Below are positions 27,231 through 37,028 of a stretch of DNA of 64,000 nucleotides, piece after piece. A model generated the notes under the pieces. It had not been told where the DNA came from. It was given only the letters and a program-made list of their open reading frames with translations, and searched no databases. The stretch is from Bacteroides sp. GTDB taxonomy: Bacteria; Bacteroidota; Bacteroidia; Bacteroidales; UBA7960. How positions within the stretch are numbered: the stretch's first letter is position 1; each line of letters starts with the position of its first letter. The DNA lies in assembly GCA_036351255.1 (NCBI GenBank), contig JAZBOS010000094.1, forward strand, positions 1-64,000, read 5' to 3'. The translations under genes were made by a program, and so were the position numbers.

Positions 27231-28028
27231 ATGAATGTGAGATATAAGGATGCGCTGGTTTCCTTTAAGGATCAAGGCGCAGGAGATGCTGTGGTGCTCA
27301 TTCACGGTTACACACAATCTTCGTCGGTATGGGATTTTTTTGTGGAACATCTGATTGATTCCTTCCGGGTCATCACCATTGATTTGCCGGGCCATGGTGA
27401 AAGCGAATGCATAGGGGAGATCCATCCCATGGAACAAATGGGCGAGGTCATAAAATTCGTTCTCGATCACCTGAATGTTAACGAGGCGGTGATCATTGGC
27501 CATTCAATGGGAGGGTACATTGCCCTGTCGATGGCAAGGGTGTATCCCAAGTTGTTCAGGGGACTGGGGCTTTTCCACAGCACATCACTCGCTGACAGCG
27601 AAGAATCTAAGGCTTCCCGCGAAAAGAGTATCAAATTGATTCGTGAGGATCACCAGGCTTTTCTCTTCAATTTTATCCCGGAGTTATTTGCCCCTGAGAA
27701 TCGCGAACGTCTTGCCCCCGAAATTGATGCCCTGATAGTGGCCGCCAAAAAAATGACTAAAAAAGCTGTTCTTGCTGCCCAGGAAGGGATGAAAAGCCGA
27801 AGCAGTACGTTGGATGTCCTGATTAATGCCAAGTTTCCCGTCATGTTTATTGCCGGACAGAAGGACTCACGGGTGCCCTTCGAGAATATTTGGGTCCAGA
27901 TGGCCCTGACCGAAGAAGCACACTCTTTGATCCTCAGAAATGTTGGACATATGGGTTTCCTGGAAGCAAAACACCAAACTTTCGATTTTACAAGGGCTTT
28001 CATTCAATCCTGCTTCAGGCTCCGGTAA
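27231..28028 (+). CDS. Alpha/beta hydrolase
   Basis: 265 residues. Motifs are the oxyanion HG region VVLIHGYTQSSSVW, DLPGHGES, the nucleophile elbow IGHSMGGYIAL, AGQKDSRVPF with a conserved acidic residue, and the catalytic His in NVGHMGFLEA. The sequence resembles carboxylesterase/MenH-like hydrolases, but the substrate is unknown. Monocistronic, with a terminator directly after its stop. Confidence 0.85.
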   Translation: MNVRYKDALVSFKDQGAGDAVVLIHGYTQSSSVWDFFVEHLIDSFRVITIDLPGHGESECIGEIHPMEQMGEVIKFVLDHLNVNEAVIIGHSMGGYIALSMARVYPKLFRGLGLFHSTSLADSEESKASREKSIKLIREDHQAFLFNFIPELFAPENRERLAPEIDALIVAAKKMTKKAVLAAQEGMKSRSSTLDVLINAKFPVMFIAGQKDSRVPFENIWVQMALTEEAHSLILRNVGHMGFLEAKHQTFDFTRAFIQSCFRLR

Positions 28029-28068
28029 AAAAAGAACCCCGGATCGTTGACCCGGGATGTTGCTTTTT
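28029..28068 (+). terminator. Rho-independent terminator
   Basis: AAAAAG-AAC-CCCGG pairs with CCGGG-GTT-CTTTTT with two small bulges, immediately after the hydrolase stop. Confidence 0.6.
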
Positions 28069-28197
28069 GTGTTTGTTCTGATGAAACCCTGAATACATTA
28101 TTCAATCCATTGGGTTCAATCACAAATTCTTTTTTTGCGTTTTATTGAGTGGCCATCAGGACCTTTTAGGAATGAAGTTGGATTCCCAGTGGCGGTA

Positions 28198-29598
28198 TTA
28201 CTTTTCAAATACCAGGTAAGTCCAGGGCTCCATGGATAGGGTGTCATTTCCCTCAAAAGTCCTTACCTCCCCGCTAAATACTTCCGTATAGGTTCCGGAA
28301 TAAAGCGTTCCTTCTAAAATTACCTCAGCAGGCTCTTCCGAAAGGTTTAAGACGACCATCACCTGGTCGCTGTCCTTTTCACGCACAAAGGCAAATATAG
28401 CCTCATCCTGGCTGGTGTTCACCCGTTGAATTTCCCCGCCGGAAATGCCGTTCCACAAAGCTTTGTTGCGGCCTTTCAGGTAAAGGAGGGTTTGGTAAAA
28501 GCCATGGTAGTCATAATGGCCCCATTCCACCTGGTCCTTTTCAAAGAAGGAAAGCATCTTGTCCGATCCGGCCTCCTGGCCGGTATAGAGCAAGATCATA
28601 CCCGGAACGGTAGCAGTCAGCACGGCAAAGGCTTCCTTGGCCTCGCCCAGTCGGTCAAACTCGGTACCCGACCAGGAATTCTCGTCATGGTTGGTGATAA
28701 AATTCATTTTATAGGCACCCTTGGGGAAACGTTCCTCGGGGTTTACCTCAAAGAAATAGTTGTCGAGAACTGAAACATCGGATTCATTCTGTGCAATGTT
28801 GTTCATCAAATGATGAAGCGTCCAGCCATAGCCCATCTCAAATGCCATTTCGTGCAGGTGGGGTTTTTCGGCTTCGGCCAGCATAAACAATGGCTTGATT
28901 TTCTCCAGCTCTTCAACGGCCTGATTCCAGAATTCGGTTGGCACCATATCGGCCACATCGCAACGAAAGCCATCCACCCCAATTTCTTGAACCCAGAAGC
29001 GCATTTCGCCTGTCATGGCTTCCCAGAGGTCCTTGTTGTCGTAATTCAAGTCGATGACATCGGCCCAGTCTTCCACCGGGGGGACAAAATTGCCTTCCTC
29101 GTCGCGGGTGTAATACTCCGGGTGAGTCTCTGTCCAGGGATGATCCCAGGCTGTATGATTGGCCACCCAGTCAAGGATCACGTACATATCGCGTGCATGG
29201 ATCTCTTCAACCAGATGCTTAAAGTCTTCAAGAGTACCAAATTCTGGGTTGATCTCCGTGTAATTTTTCACTGAATAATAACTACCCAGGCTACCCTTGC
29301 GGTTTAATTCGCCAATCGGGGTAATGGGCATGAACCACAGGATGTCGACACCCAGATCCTGCAATCGGTCGAGGTGCTCTTCAAAGGCTTTAAAGGTGCC
29401 TTCGGGCGTGTATTGCCTGACGTTGACTTCATATATGCTGGCATTTTTACTCCAATCTGGATGGCTCACTTCCGAAACGGTTATGACAGCCTGTTCTTCC
29501 TGCGTTTTTCTCGGTCCGCAGGCAGTCATTCCAATGATCAGGCCGGCCGCAACAAGGATTCCAAAGAAACGGGGAAAACTTTCCTTCATGATTTTCAT
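28198..29598 (-). CDS. Exported alpha-amylase family lipoprotein (GH13), small form
   Basis: About 466 residues. The start is at 29598 (MKIMKESFPRFFG) or 29589; the longer 29643 start has no signal-like N-terminus. The signal peptide ends in a lipobox, GMTACGP. The GH13 barrel shows VDILWFMPITPIGE, DWVANHT, the nucleophile Asp in DGFRCDVADM, the acid/base Glu in LAEAEKPH, and ITNHDENSW. A C-terminal beta domain follows. It would cut alpha-1,4-glucans at the cell surface or in the periplasm. It is the last gene of the tyrS-amylase-mgsA-amylase set, 31 nt after mgsA. Confidence 0.9.
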   Translation of the reverse strand: MKIMKESFPRFFGILVAAGLIIGMTACGPRKTQEEQAVITVSEVSHPDWSKNASIYEVNVRQYTPEGTFKAFEEHLDRLQDLGVDILWFMPITPIGELNRKGSLGSYYSVKNYTEINPEFGTLEDFKHLVEEIHARDMYVILDWVANHTAWDHPWTETHPEYYTRDEEGNFVPPVEDWADVIDLNYDNKDLWEAMTGEMRFWVQEIGVDGFRCDVADMVPTEFWNQAVEELEKIKPLFMLAEAEKPHLHEMAFEMGYGWTLHHLMNNIAQNESDVSVLDNYFFEVNPEERFPKGAYKMNFITNHDENSWSGTEFDRLGEAKEAFAVLTATVPGMILLYTGQEAGSDKMLSFFEKDQVEWGHYDYHGFYQTLLYLKGRNKALWNGISGGEIQRVNTSQDEAIFAFVREKDSDQVMVVLNLSEEPAEVILEGTLYSGTYTEVFSGEVRTFEGNDTLSMEPWTYLVFEK

Positions 29599-29629
29599 AA
29601 TTTTTGTTTTTTGATGGGTTGAATTGTCG

Positions 29630-30112
29630 TTATTCCATATCAATGCTGCGGTTCAGGTAATCACCGACATCCATTGGGCGAGGGGTGTATTGCTTGCTGA
29701 AGAATTCAGAAGAAATGAGGAAGTCGGCCGTGGAACGGTTAGAGGCTGTGGGGATATTGTAAAGCACCGTAATGCGCAGGAGGGCCTTGACATCCACATC
29801 GTGTGCCTGTTGCTGCATGGGATCCCAGAAAAAGATCATCATATCAATTTTCCCATCTGCTACCAGGGCGCCCATTTGCTGGTCACCGCCCAGTGGACCC
29901 GATTTTAGCCGGGTGATGCTCATGCTGCCAGGAAGCTTTCCGGTTACGGGGTCTTTCATGGCTTCTTCCACAAAATGGCCGGTAGTCCCCGTACAAAACA
30001 ACTGGTGAGAGGAAAGGGTCTTACGGTTCCAGCTGACCCATTCCAAGAGGTCCTTCTTGCGATTGTCGTGAGCTACCAGGGCAATCCGCTTTTTTTGTCG
30101 TTTAAGTTTCAT
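29630..30112 (-). CDS. mgsA: Methylglyoxal synthase
   Basis: 160 residues, slightly longer than the E. coli enzyme (152). It converts dihydroxyacetone phosphate to methylglyoxal and phosphate in the cytoplasm, relieving glycolytic phosphate trapping. Conserved motifs are IALVAHDNRKKDLL (His), LFCTGTTG, SGPLGGDQQMGAL (catalytic Asp), FFWDPMQ and AHDVDVKALLR. It begins 5 nt after the large amylase stop, so it is translated from the same transcript as two polysaccharide-degrading genes. Confidence 0.95.
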   Translation of the reverse strand: MKLKRQKKRIALVAHDNRKKDLLEWVSWNRKTLSSHQLFCTGTTGHFVEEAMKDPVTGKLPGSMSITRLKSGPLGGDQQMGALVADGKIDMMIFFWDPMQQQAHDVDVKALLRITVLYNIPTASNRSTADFLISSEFFSKQYTPRPMDVGDYLNRSIDME

Positions 30113-30117
30113 CTTGC

Positions 30118-32517
30118 CTAACTTTTGGGCTTATATTCAGATGTCAGCACTTCAAAACTGTTAGCCGGCAGGGTTAAGGTGAGGGTGTTATCCTTAAAGC
30201 TGAAGTCACTTCCAAAATGTTCATTGTAAAAGGGTTCGGACAACCTTTGGCTAAGCGCAATGGAGATTGTTTTTTCCTCACCGCTTTTGTTAAATACCAC
30301 CAGGCCGGTTTGTCCGAAATAGCTGCGGGCATAGGCGTACACCTCATCTTCGGCCAGCAAGGTCTGGAAGTCACCATAGACAAATACCGGGTAGTTGTTG
30401 CGCAGGTTGGCCATTTTTGAGGTCTTTTCCTTCAGCTTTTGTTCATGATCACTGAGGTTGTCAAACTTCATGGGGCGCCTGCTGTCAGGATCGCCTGCCC
30501 CTGGCAAACCGATCTCATCACCATAATAGATCACGGGCACACCAGGGATGGTCATGATAAAAGCAGTCAGCGAAGCCAGTTTATCATAACCCACAGGGTC
30601 ACCCACCCCAACGTTTCGGTTCCAGCCTGCTTCAGACTGGTCTTCATCAAATCCCAGCCCTCCGCCTGCCAGTGATATAAAGCGGGCCATGTCGTGATTA
30701 CCCGTTATGTTGCCCATCAGATGGACAAAACCATACTGGTTAAAGGTCTGGTGCAAGGAAAAATCAAGCATCTTAAAGGAAACCTTATCAATGGCAAAAG
30801 CCGAACGGGCATCAAAATACAAATTAAAGTCGAATTGCCCGTCAAGCAATCCACTGCCCACATAACTGCCGATAAGTTCCCGGTTGCCAAAAGTCTCACC
30901 GATTTGGAACAACCGCTGTCCCTTGGGAGCCATATGGTCTTCTTTCAGTTTTCGGGTAAGGGCGCGCCAGAATTCTTGTGGGATGTGTTTGGTGGCATCG
31001 TGCCTGAACCCATCCAACTTAAATTCTTCAATCCAGAAAAAGGCGCTGTCGGTCATCACCTTTACCACCTCAGGATTTGAATAGTCGAGGCTGGGAAGGA
31101 ACTCATCAAACCAAGTGGTCAGGCGTTGTTCGTCCCAGAGTCTCAGGTTTCTCCTGCCATCGGGAAGATTAAGTTCAGTAGCCCACTCCGGATGCTCCTT
31201 GATCAAAGGGTTTTCCTGGTGTACATGATTGGAAACAAAATCAAGCATCACGCTGATATCGCTATTGTGGGCGGTTTCTACCATCCGATGCATGGCCTGC
31301 GCATCGCCAAAGCGATGATCTACTGTGGTCAGGGTAATAGGCCAGTATCCGTGGTATCCTGTAAACTTCCTATGCGGGGCGGGATATTCCCGGTAGGCTT
31401 CGTAAGGGTTCTGCGTGATGGGTGAAAGCCAGATGGTGTTGATGCCCAGGCTGGAAAAATAGCCCTCTTCGATCTTTTGGGTAATGCCATCCAGGTCTCC
31501 TCCGTAAAAATTTGCCTTTTGGTCCACTTCCGGGTCTTCAACCGGGTCATCAATGGCTGTGTTGCCATTGTTAAAGCGATCCACCATCATGAAATAAAGG
31601 ATGGTCTTTTCCTTATCTTCACGAGTAAGGGTGCCTGCGTCCGTCACCGGAGCTCCATTTTGCAATGGAATCAGCAGGTCGTTTGAGGGACCTGCCTGGT
31701 TGTAACCCCTGATACGAAGGAAACTGCGTTCCTTTTCGGAAGCGTCACCCGGAATATTAACATGGAGGTGATTTTCGTGCCGCGAGACATGTTGAATGGG
31801 AAGCCTGAAATTTTCCCAAAAAACGAAGATCTCATCTGCCTGGTTATTGACGCCTAAGACCAGGTCATTCCCGGCAAAGGATTCGGTATAAAAGTGAGGA
31901 GTCTGCTGGCGGTTAAAACCAGAGATGCTTAACACCGAATTATGCCCTCCGGCATTGTTATCAATCAGCACAGGGTTGGTGGGATCGGTCATATCCTTTC
32001 CATTGGCAACCAGAAGATAGTGATAAGACCCGGGATTGAGATCAAGCCTTACCTGCCACTTCCCGTCAATCAGATTTAAGGGCAATTCCATCCAGCTGGT
32101 CATGTCACCGCGAATGCTTACCGAGCTGTAACGCGTGCCTTGTGGATCGAAAACAAACTGATGGCGCTGTTTCTGACTGCGTTCAACAAAAAAACTAAAA
32201 GCATCCGGCCCCAGCCATACCTTCATCTCCGAAAGAAATGGGATCTCCTTTTCCTTCAGGATGATATCAAGAATTTGTTTATTTCCCGATAACTGATAGC
32301 TGAGCCCCGGAATTCCTGTAACGGAATCTATGGCATTCAGCGACCCATCAAGAAAAAAATCCTGTAGAAAGATTTGGGTCGTATCCCCATCCAAGCGGAT
32401 TGGGGATGCCAGGCCATAGATATCGTGCCTTTCCGGGAAGATCTTCACTGGTTTTGTCTGGCAGGCTGCCATAGCCAGTAATACCAGCGCTGTGAGAAGC
32501 CAAATGGGTTTCTTCAT
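30118..32517 (-). CDS. Exported alpha-amylase family lipoprotein (GH13), multidomain
   Basis: 799 residues. The signal peptide ends in lipobox LLAMAACQT (Cys about 20). The N-terminal region holds two beta domains. One of them (about 130-180: VSIRGDMTSW, WQVRLDLNPGSYHYLLVANG) is an AMPK-type glycogen-binding/CBM48-like module. The GH13 barrel shows INTIWLSPITQNP, MLDFVSNHVH, the nucleophile Asp in LDGFRHDATKH, Glu in QIGETFGN and Asp in TGNHDMARF. It is of the neopullulanase/cyclomaltodextrinase type. It begins 23 nt after tyrS and is followed by mgsA at 5 nt. Confidence 0.92.
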   Translation of the reverse strand: MKKPIWLLTALVLLAMAACQTKPVKIFPERHDIYGLASPIRLDGDTTQIFLQDFFLDGSLNAIDSVTGIPGLSYQLSGNKQILDIILKEKEIPFLSEMKVWLGPDAFSFFVERSQKQRHQFVFDPQGTRYSSVSIRGDMTSWMELPLNLIDGKWQVRLDLNPGSYHYLLVANGKDMTDPTNPVLIDNNAGGHNSVLSISGFNRQQTPHFYTESFAGNDLVLGVNNQADEIFVFWENFRLPIQHVSRHENHLHVNIPGDASEKERSFLRIRGYNQAGPSNDLLIPLQNGAPVTDAGTLTREDKEKTILYFMMVDRFNNGNTAIDDPVEDPEVDQKANFYGGDLDGITQKIEEGYFSSLGINTIWLSPITQNPYEAYREYPAPHRKFTGYHGYWPITLTTVDHRFGDAQAMHRMVETAHNSDISVMLDFVSNHVHQENPLIKEHPEWATELNLPDGRRNLRLWDEQRLTTWFDEFLPSLDYSNPEVVKVMTDSAFFWIEEFKLDGFRHDATKHIPQEFWRALTRKLKEDHMAPKGQRLFQIGETFGNRELIGSYVGSGLLDGQFDFNLYFDARSAFAIDKVSFKMLDFSLHQTFNQYGFVHLMGNITGNHDMARFISLAGGGLGFDEDQSEAGWNRNVGVGDPVGYDKLASLTAFIMTIPGVPVIYYGDEIGLPGAGDPDSRRPMKFDNLSDHEQKLKEKTSKMANLRNNYPVFVYGDFQTLLAEDEVYAYARSYFGQTGLVVFNKSGEEKTISIALSQRLSEPFYNEHFGSDFSFKDNTLTLTLPANSFEVLTSEYKPKS

Positions 32518-32540
32518 GTCCGTTGTTTTTTGAATTGCAT

Positions 32541-33815
32541 TTATTTTGCCTGCACCAGGAAGTAGTTTTTCTTCCCCCGTTGCACCAGGATGTGATGATT
32601 GTTGATCAGGTGATTGCTGCTCACAATCAATTCATCGTCTACCTTTTCCTTGTTAATGCTGATGCTGCCTTCTTTCAGCATGCGGCGTGCCTCGCTTTTC
32701 GACTGGGTGATGGAAGTAACCCCAGCCAGGAAGTCCACAATGTTGATTCCGGCTTCTATCTCGGTTTTGCTTACTTCAAACATCGGAACCCCTTCAAATA
32801 CATCCAGCAACACCTGCTCGGGCAGTTTCTTCAGTGTTTCTGTCGTTCCTTTTCCAAACAGGATATCCGAGGCTTCGATGGCTGTGTTGTATTCTTCTTC
32901 TCCATGCACCCGGATGGTAATGTCGCGGGCAAGGGCTTTCTGAAGCACTCTTTGATGAGGGGCCTGTCTTTGCGCTGCAATCAGGGCTTCAATTTCTTCC
33001 CGGCTCAGCAGGCTGAAGATCTTGATATATCTTTCAGTGTCTTCATCCGAGCAGTTCAGCCAGAACTGGTAAAAGTGGTAGGGCGAGGTGTACCGGGCGT
33101 CAAGCCATACATTGCCTTGTTCGGTTTTGCCAAATTTTCCCCCATCCGCCTTGGTGATCAATGGGCAGGTCAGCGCAAAGGCTTCACCACCTGTCTTACG
33201 GCGGATCAGCTCAGTGCCGGTGGTGATATTTCCCCACTGGTCTGAACCCCCCATCTGAAGCTTGCAGTTTTTGGTGTTATATAGGTGAAGGAAGTCATAA
33301 CCCTGCACCAGTTGGTAAGTGAACTCAGTGAATGAAAGTCCTGTATCAAGGCGCTTTTTCACTGAATCCTTAGCCATCATATAATTTACTGTCAGGTGTT
33401 TGCCCACATCCCTCAGAAAACCGAGAAAACTGAATTCCTTCATCCAGTCGTAGTTGTCGACGATTTCTGCCTTGTTCTCTCCATGTTCAAAATCGAGGAA
33501 CTTCAGCAGTTGTTTTTTTATGGCTGCTTCATTTTTACGCAACACTTCTTCTGACAGCAGGTTGCGTTCTTCACTTTTTCCGCTGGGATCACCGATCATG
33601 CCAGTGGCACCTCCTACCAGGGCTAGGGGTTTGTGTCCGGCCAGCTGCAGATGTTTCAGCATCATGATACTCACCAGGTGGCCTATATGCAATGAGTCAG
33701 CCGTAGGATCAATGCCCACATAAGCTGTTGTCATTTCTTTTTGTAATTGCTCTTCCGTACCGGGCATGATATCGTGAATCATCCCTCGCCAGCGCAGTTC
33801 TTCAACAAAATTCAT
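32541..33815 (-). CDS. tyrS: Tyrosyl-tRNA synthetase
   Basis: About 424 residues from the ATG at 33815 ([19 protein letters not shown]), the usual start; a longer start at 33881 adds 22 atypical residues. The class I active site motif is HIGHL with [16 protein letters not shown]. Tyrosine is bound by the [10 protein letters not shown] region. The KMSKS-equivalent is [13 protein letters not shown]. The C-terminal S4 domain (about 355-424: [19 protein letters not shown]) binds tRNA. It is the first gene of an operon with two amylases and mgsA. Confidence 0.97.
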   Translation of the reverse strand: MNFVEELRWRGMIHDIMPGTEEQLQKEMTTAYVGIDPTADSLHIGHLVSIMMLKHLQLAGHKPLALVGGATGMIGDPSGKSEERNLLSEEVLRKNEAAIKKQLLKFLDFEHGENKAEIVDNYDWMKEFSFLGFLRDVGKHLTVNYMMAKDSVKKRLDTGLSFTEFTYQLVQGYDFLHLYNTKNCKLQMGGSDQWGNITTGTELIRRKTGGEAFALTCPLITKADGGKFGKTEQGNVWLDARYTSPYHFYQFWLNCSDEDTERYIKIFSLLSREEIEALIAAQRQAPHQRVLQKALARDITIRVHGEEEYNTAIEASDILFGKGTTETLKKLPEQVLLDVFEGVPMFEVSKTEIEAGINIVDFLAGVTSITQSKSEARRMLKEGSISINKEKVDDELIVSSNHLINNHHILVQRGKKNYFLVQAK

Positions 33816-33868
33816 GAAAACCTTTTTTATTTTCTGATTAACAAACTTTTGATCCAAAAAATGAATGT

Positions 33869-33876
33869 CAAAATTA
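33869..33876 (-). promoter_or_regulatory. Bacteroidota -7 element for tyrS
   Basis: On the minus strand TAATTTTG matches TAnnTTTG, 53 nt before the preferred tyrS start. No clear -33 TTTG was seen. Confidence 0.4.
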
Positions 33877-34116
33877 GTCATTATGCCTGAATAATTTTAC
33901 TGACCTTTTTAGATTTATCGCACTGACCTGCGCATTTTTAAACCAGCCCCAGGGAGATAACGAAAACTTTCAGGACTATTTTATTTCTTTGCCCGAAAAG
34001 CATTTCCTTTGCAATTAGCAAAAGTCTATTCATCACAATTTCGTTTAAGAAAAGAACATTGCAGCTTCCCGGGTGTTTATTGGATGGAATTAAAATGTAA
34101 AAAATCTGCTCAGCGT

Positions 34117-35136
34117 ATGATCTTAGTGACCGGGGGAACCGGACTGGTAGGCTCTCACATGCTTTTCGAACTTATTAAATCAGGCTATCGGGTCAGGGCC
34201 ACCCGAAGGAAAAACAGCCAGCTCGACCTGGTGAAGAAACTGTTTGAATGGTATGATGCTGACAAGGGCAAGATGCTTTTTGATCAAATTGACTGGGTGG
34301 AAGCCGATGTCATTGATATGCCCTCGCTTCAGGAAGCCATCCGGGGCGTCAAGGCTGTCTTCCATTGCGCAGCAATGGTTTCCTTCCTTCCGGCCGACCG
34401 TGAACGAATGATGAAGGTCAATGTGGAAGGTACCGCCAACCTGGTAAACGCTGCCCTGGTGGAGGGCGTTGAAAAATTTTGCCATTGCAGCAGTGTTTCT
34501 ACCATTGGCCAGCCCGAACCCGGGCAGCCTGCCACCGAATCCCTGGTTTGGAAAACCTCCCCCTCAAATTCCTGGTATGCTATAAGTAAATTTGGTGCTG
34601 AACGCGAAGTTTGGCGAGGCTCGGAAGAAGGGCTTTCCGTGGTGATGGTGAATCCTTCCATTATCATTGGCCCCGGCGATACAGCCCGCTCCAGTTCACA
34701 GCTTTACCAGTCGGTTAAAAATGGCCTGAAGTTCTACACCAAAGGTATTACCGGTTTCATCGATGCCCGCGATGTGGCCCTTGCCATGAAGCTCCTCTAT
34801 GAAAGCCCGGTGATCAATGAACGCTTTATTATGAGCAGCGAAAACATTCAGTATCGTCAGGTGTTTGACTATTTTGCCGAATTTGCTGGCGTTGAACCAC
34901 CCAAATACTTTGCAGGACCCTTCTTAAGCGAGATGGCCTGGCGCCTGGAAAAACTGCGTAGTTTGATTACGGGAAAAAAGCCCCTGATTACCCGGGAAAC
35001 AGCCCGTAATGCCAACAATGTCAGGTTCTTTTCGAGTGAAAAGATAAAAAAGGCCCTTGGTTTTACTTTCAGGCCTGTTAAAGAAGCCGCACAGAATACG
35101 GCCGGATTTTATAAAAAATTTCCTGAAGCCCTTTAA
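34117..35136 (+). CDS. NAD-dependent epimerase/reductase (extended SDR)
   Basis: About 339 residues from the ATG at 34117, where the Rossmann motif starts (MILVTGGTGLVGSHM). ATG 34084 is an alternative 11 codons earlier. The extended SDR pattern includes VEADVIDM, HCAAMVSF, the Ser/Tyr/Lys triad (SSVS..., YAISKFGAE), NPSIIIGPGD and DARDVALAM. It resembles dihydroflavonol-reductase-like and dTDP-dehydrorhamnose-reductase-like enzymes. The substrate is unknown and there are no pathway neighbours. Confidence 0.85.
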   Translation: MILVTGGTGLVGSHMLFELIKSGYRVRATRRKNSQLDLVKKLFEWYDADKGKMLFDQIDWVEADVIDMPSLQEAIRGVKAVFHCAAMVSFLPADRERMMKVNVEGTANLVNAALVEGVEKFCHCSSVSTIGQPEPGQPATESLVWKTSPSNSWYAISKFGAEREVWRGSEEGLSVVMVNPSIIIGPGDTARSSSQLYQSVKNGLKFYTKGITGFIDARDVALAMKLLYESPVINERFIMSSENIQYRQVFDYFAEFAGVEPPKYFAGPFLSEMAWRLEKLRSLITGKKPLITRETARNANNVRFFSSEKIKKALGFTFRPVKEAAQNTAGFYKKFPEAL

Positions 35137-35219
35137 AAGGGACCTTTTTTCTCAGGAAATATTAAGCATATTCTCAATAAGGGCTAAGCTGGGAATGGCC
35201 TGCATTGAAGAGAAAAAGC

Positions 35220-36878
35220 TTAGTTAAATCGCTTGTTCTTAGCAACCGGTTTCTCCTTGCGGTTGATCCATTTTCGTGAAGCCATCGCAAGCAAAAGCAA
35301 TACACTCAAAAACATCGAGATCTTCCCGGCCACATTTCCCTGGAGGGCAAAATAAGTCAGCTTCCGGTTCTGGTTAACGGTTTCGCGCAATGCTGTTGTT
35401 TCCCACCATCCCGTTTTTTGCAACACCTGCCCTTTTTGGTCAATAAAGGATGAGAACCCGGTACTGGCTGCCCTGACGATGGGCCGTCGCATTTCAATGG
35501 CTCGCAGGCGCGCATATTCATGATGCTGCCGGTGTCCAGGGGTATTTCGCCACCAGCCATCATTGGTAAGTACAAATATCAGCGTAGCTCCTCGGCGAAT
35601 GTATTCTGTCATATAATCCCCGTAAATGGATTCATAACAGATCACCGGTGCGATAACGGGCTCGCCTTCCTGGGTCTGGAATACGCTGCGGTGTTTCTGG
35701 GTGCCCAGACTGCCTGATGTACCTCCCAGGGACGATACCAGCTTACCCACAGGCTTCAGCGCCCGGTAGAATGGCATGCGCTCTATGCCGGGGACCAGCT
35801 TCGACTTGTGGTAGAAGTCAAAAGTCTCCCCGGGGCCAATCATGAGGCCCGAGTTGAAGGCATCGTAAAAGTTTCCGCTGTCTCGCAGTGGCCGGGCCGT
35901 AACAGTAACCTTGCTTTCATTGGCATACAGGGCATAGGTCGAACTGCCTGTAACCCAGCTCAGTTTGGGATGCTGAAACAAAAATCTTCGAATCTGCATT
36001 AGGTTGGGGTTCAATGACTGCTGGTGGAGCCAGACTCCCTGGGGTAGGGCTGCTTCCGGAGCTGCCACAAAACGGGTTTTGGACGTTACCTTTTGTTGCG
36101 CCAGGCCGATCATCTTCGAGGTTCGTGCGGTTGCTTCTTCTGCCGTTTCCGCATCCTGGTATGGGTCTTCAGAGGGCTGAATGATGACGACCTCAACCGG
36201 ATCTTTTTTCTCAGTATAACGCGAAAAAATGACCAGTGAAAGCACTAGCGGTAACCCAAGCAAAAGCCCCGTCAGTAATGAAAACCACCGCACCCGTTTG
36301 GGCACCCGGTCGGCCTTAAGCAATTCTTTGATCAGCATAAACAGGAGGATGTTGGCCAGTAAAACCCAAATGGCCCCACCTGCTGTCCCGGTATATTCAT
36401 ACCACTGCACCCAGCGAGGCCAGGAAGCAAACACATTCCCAAGGTCAAGCCAGCTCCAGCTCAATTCCCACTTCGCATGTAGGTATTCGAAGGTAAGCCA
36501 GAAAACCACCACGGGCAAAACGCCCTGCCGTCCTGAATGCATTCGCCGCCAGGCGTGCATCAGCCACCATGGGATAGCCATGAAAAACGAATTGAGGACC
36601 ACTGCCGTGATCATTCCGGGAATAGTGGCAAACATTATCCACCAGGTGGTGAAAAGGTTCCAGACAAAAAACGCAAGCCAGGCATACAGGAAGAACCCAA
36701 TGCTGCGGTGGCGTGAACGCTCTGTAAACAAAAGTTCTTCCACAAACAACAAAGGGATAAAGGCTACAAAAGCCATTAGGGGAAGGCCCCTGGCTGGCCA
36801 GCTGGCCGATAATAATAAGCCGGTAGACAGGCTCAAAAGGACCAGGCGGTGCTTGTTTAAAAAACAGGATAAAGCCAT
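35220..36878 (-). CDS. lnt: Apolipoprotein N-acyltransferase
   Basis: About 552 residues. An N-terminal block of six membrane helices (up to about 215) is followed by a nitrilase-like domain facing the periplasm. The catalytic triad is visible as Glu in APEAALPQG, Lys in YHKSKLVPGIERMP and Cys in VICYESIYG. Other motifs are TNDGWW and HHEYARLRAIEMRRPIVRA. A final helix lies near 525-545. It adds the third acyl chain to lipoproteins, consistent with the several lipoproteins in this window. Confidence 0.94.
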   Translation of the reverse strand: MALSCFLNKHRLVLLSLSTGLLLSASWPARGLPLMAFVAFIPLLFVEELLFTERSRHRSIGFFLYAWLAFFVWNLFTTWWIMFATIPGMITAVVLNSFFMAIPWWLMHAWRRMHSGRQGVLPVVVFWLTFEYLHAKWELSWSWLDLGNVFASWPRWVQWYEYTGTAGGAIWVLLANILLFMLIKELLKADRVPKRVRWFSLLTGLLLGLPLVLSLVIFSRYTEKKDPVEVVIIQPSEDPYQDAETAEEATARTSKMIGLAQQKVTSKTRFVAAPEAALPQGVWLHQQSLNPNLMQIRRFLFQHPKLSWVTGSSTYALYANESKVTVTARPLRDSGNFYDAFNSGLMIGPGETFDFYHKSKLVPGIERMPFYRALKPVGKLVSSLGGTSGSLGTQKHRSVFQTQEGEPVIAPVICYESIYGDYMTEYIRRGATLIFVLTNDGWWRNTPGHRQHHEYARLRAIEMRRPIVRAASTGFSSFIDQKGQVLQKTGWWETTALRETVNQNRKLTYFALQGNVAGKISMFLSVLLLLAMASRKWINRKEKPVAKNKRFN

Positions 36879-36977
36879 TTGCAATGTTTTGACGACCTTA
36901 AATTTACTGAAAATTGAACCCTTTTGTCCCTCAACGATTTTTTTAACATTTTTTTAATCCTGAAATGGGTTTTAAAC

Positions 36978-37008
36978 TTTGTTTAAAACGTCTATTTTTT
37001 TACTTTTG
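36978..37008 (+). promoter_or_regulatory. Bacteroidota consensus promoter for the TetR gene
   Basis: TTTG (36978-36981), exactly 19 nt, then TACTTTTG (37001-37008). This is the textbook -33/-7 arrangement, 20 nt before the ATG. Confidence 0.8.
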
Positions 37009-37028
37009 GCACGGAAAACTTAATTGCC

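Noticed and set aside
32523-33245. Plus-strand ORF of 240 codons
   Set aside because: It overlaps tyrS on the opposite strand, with no recognisable motif.
37001-37020. Second sigma-54-like site (TTTGGCACG) before the TetR gene
   Set aside because: A complete TTTG-N19-TAnnTTTG promoter overlaps it and no -12 GC element is found at the right spacing.
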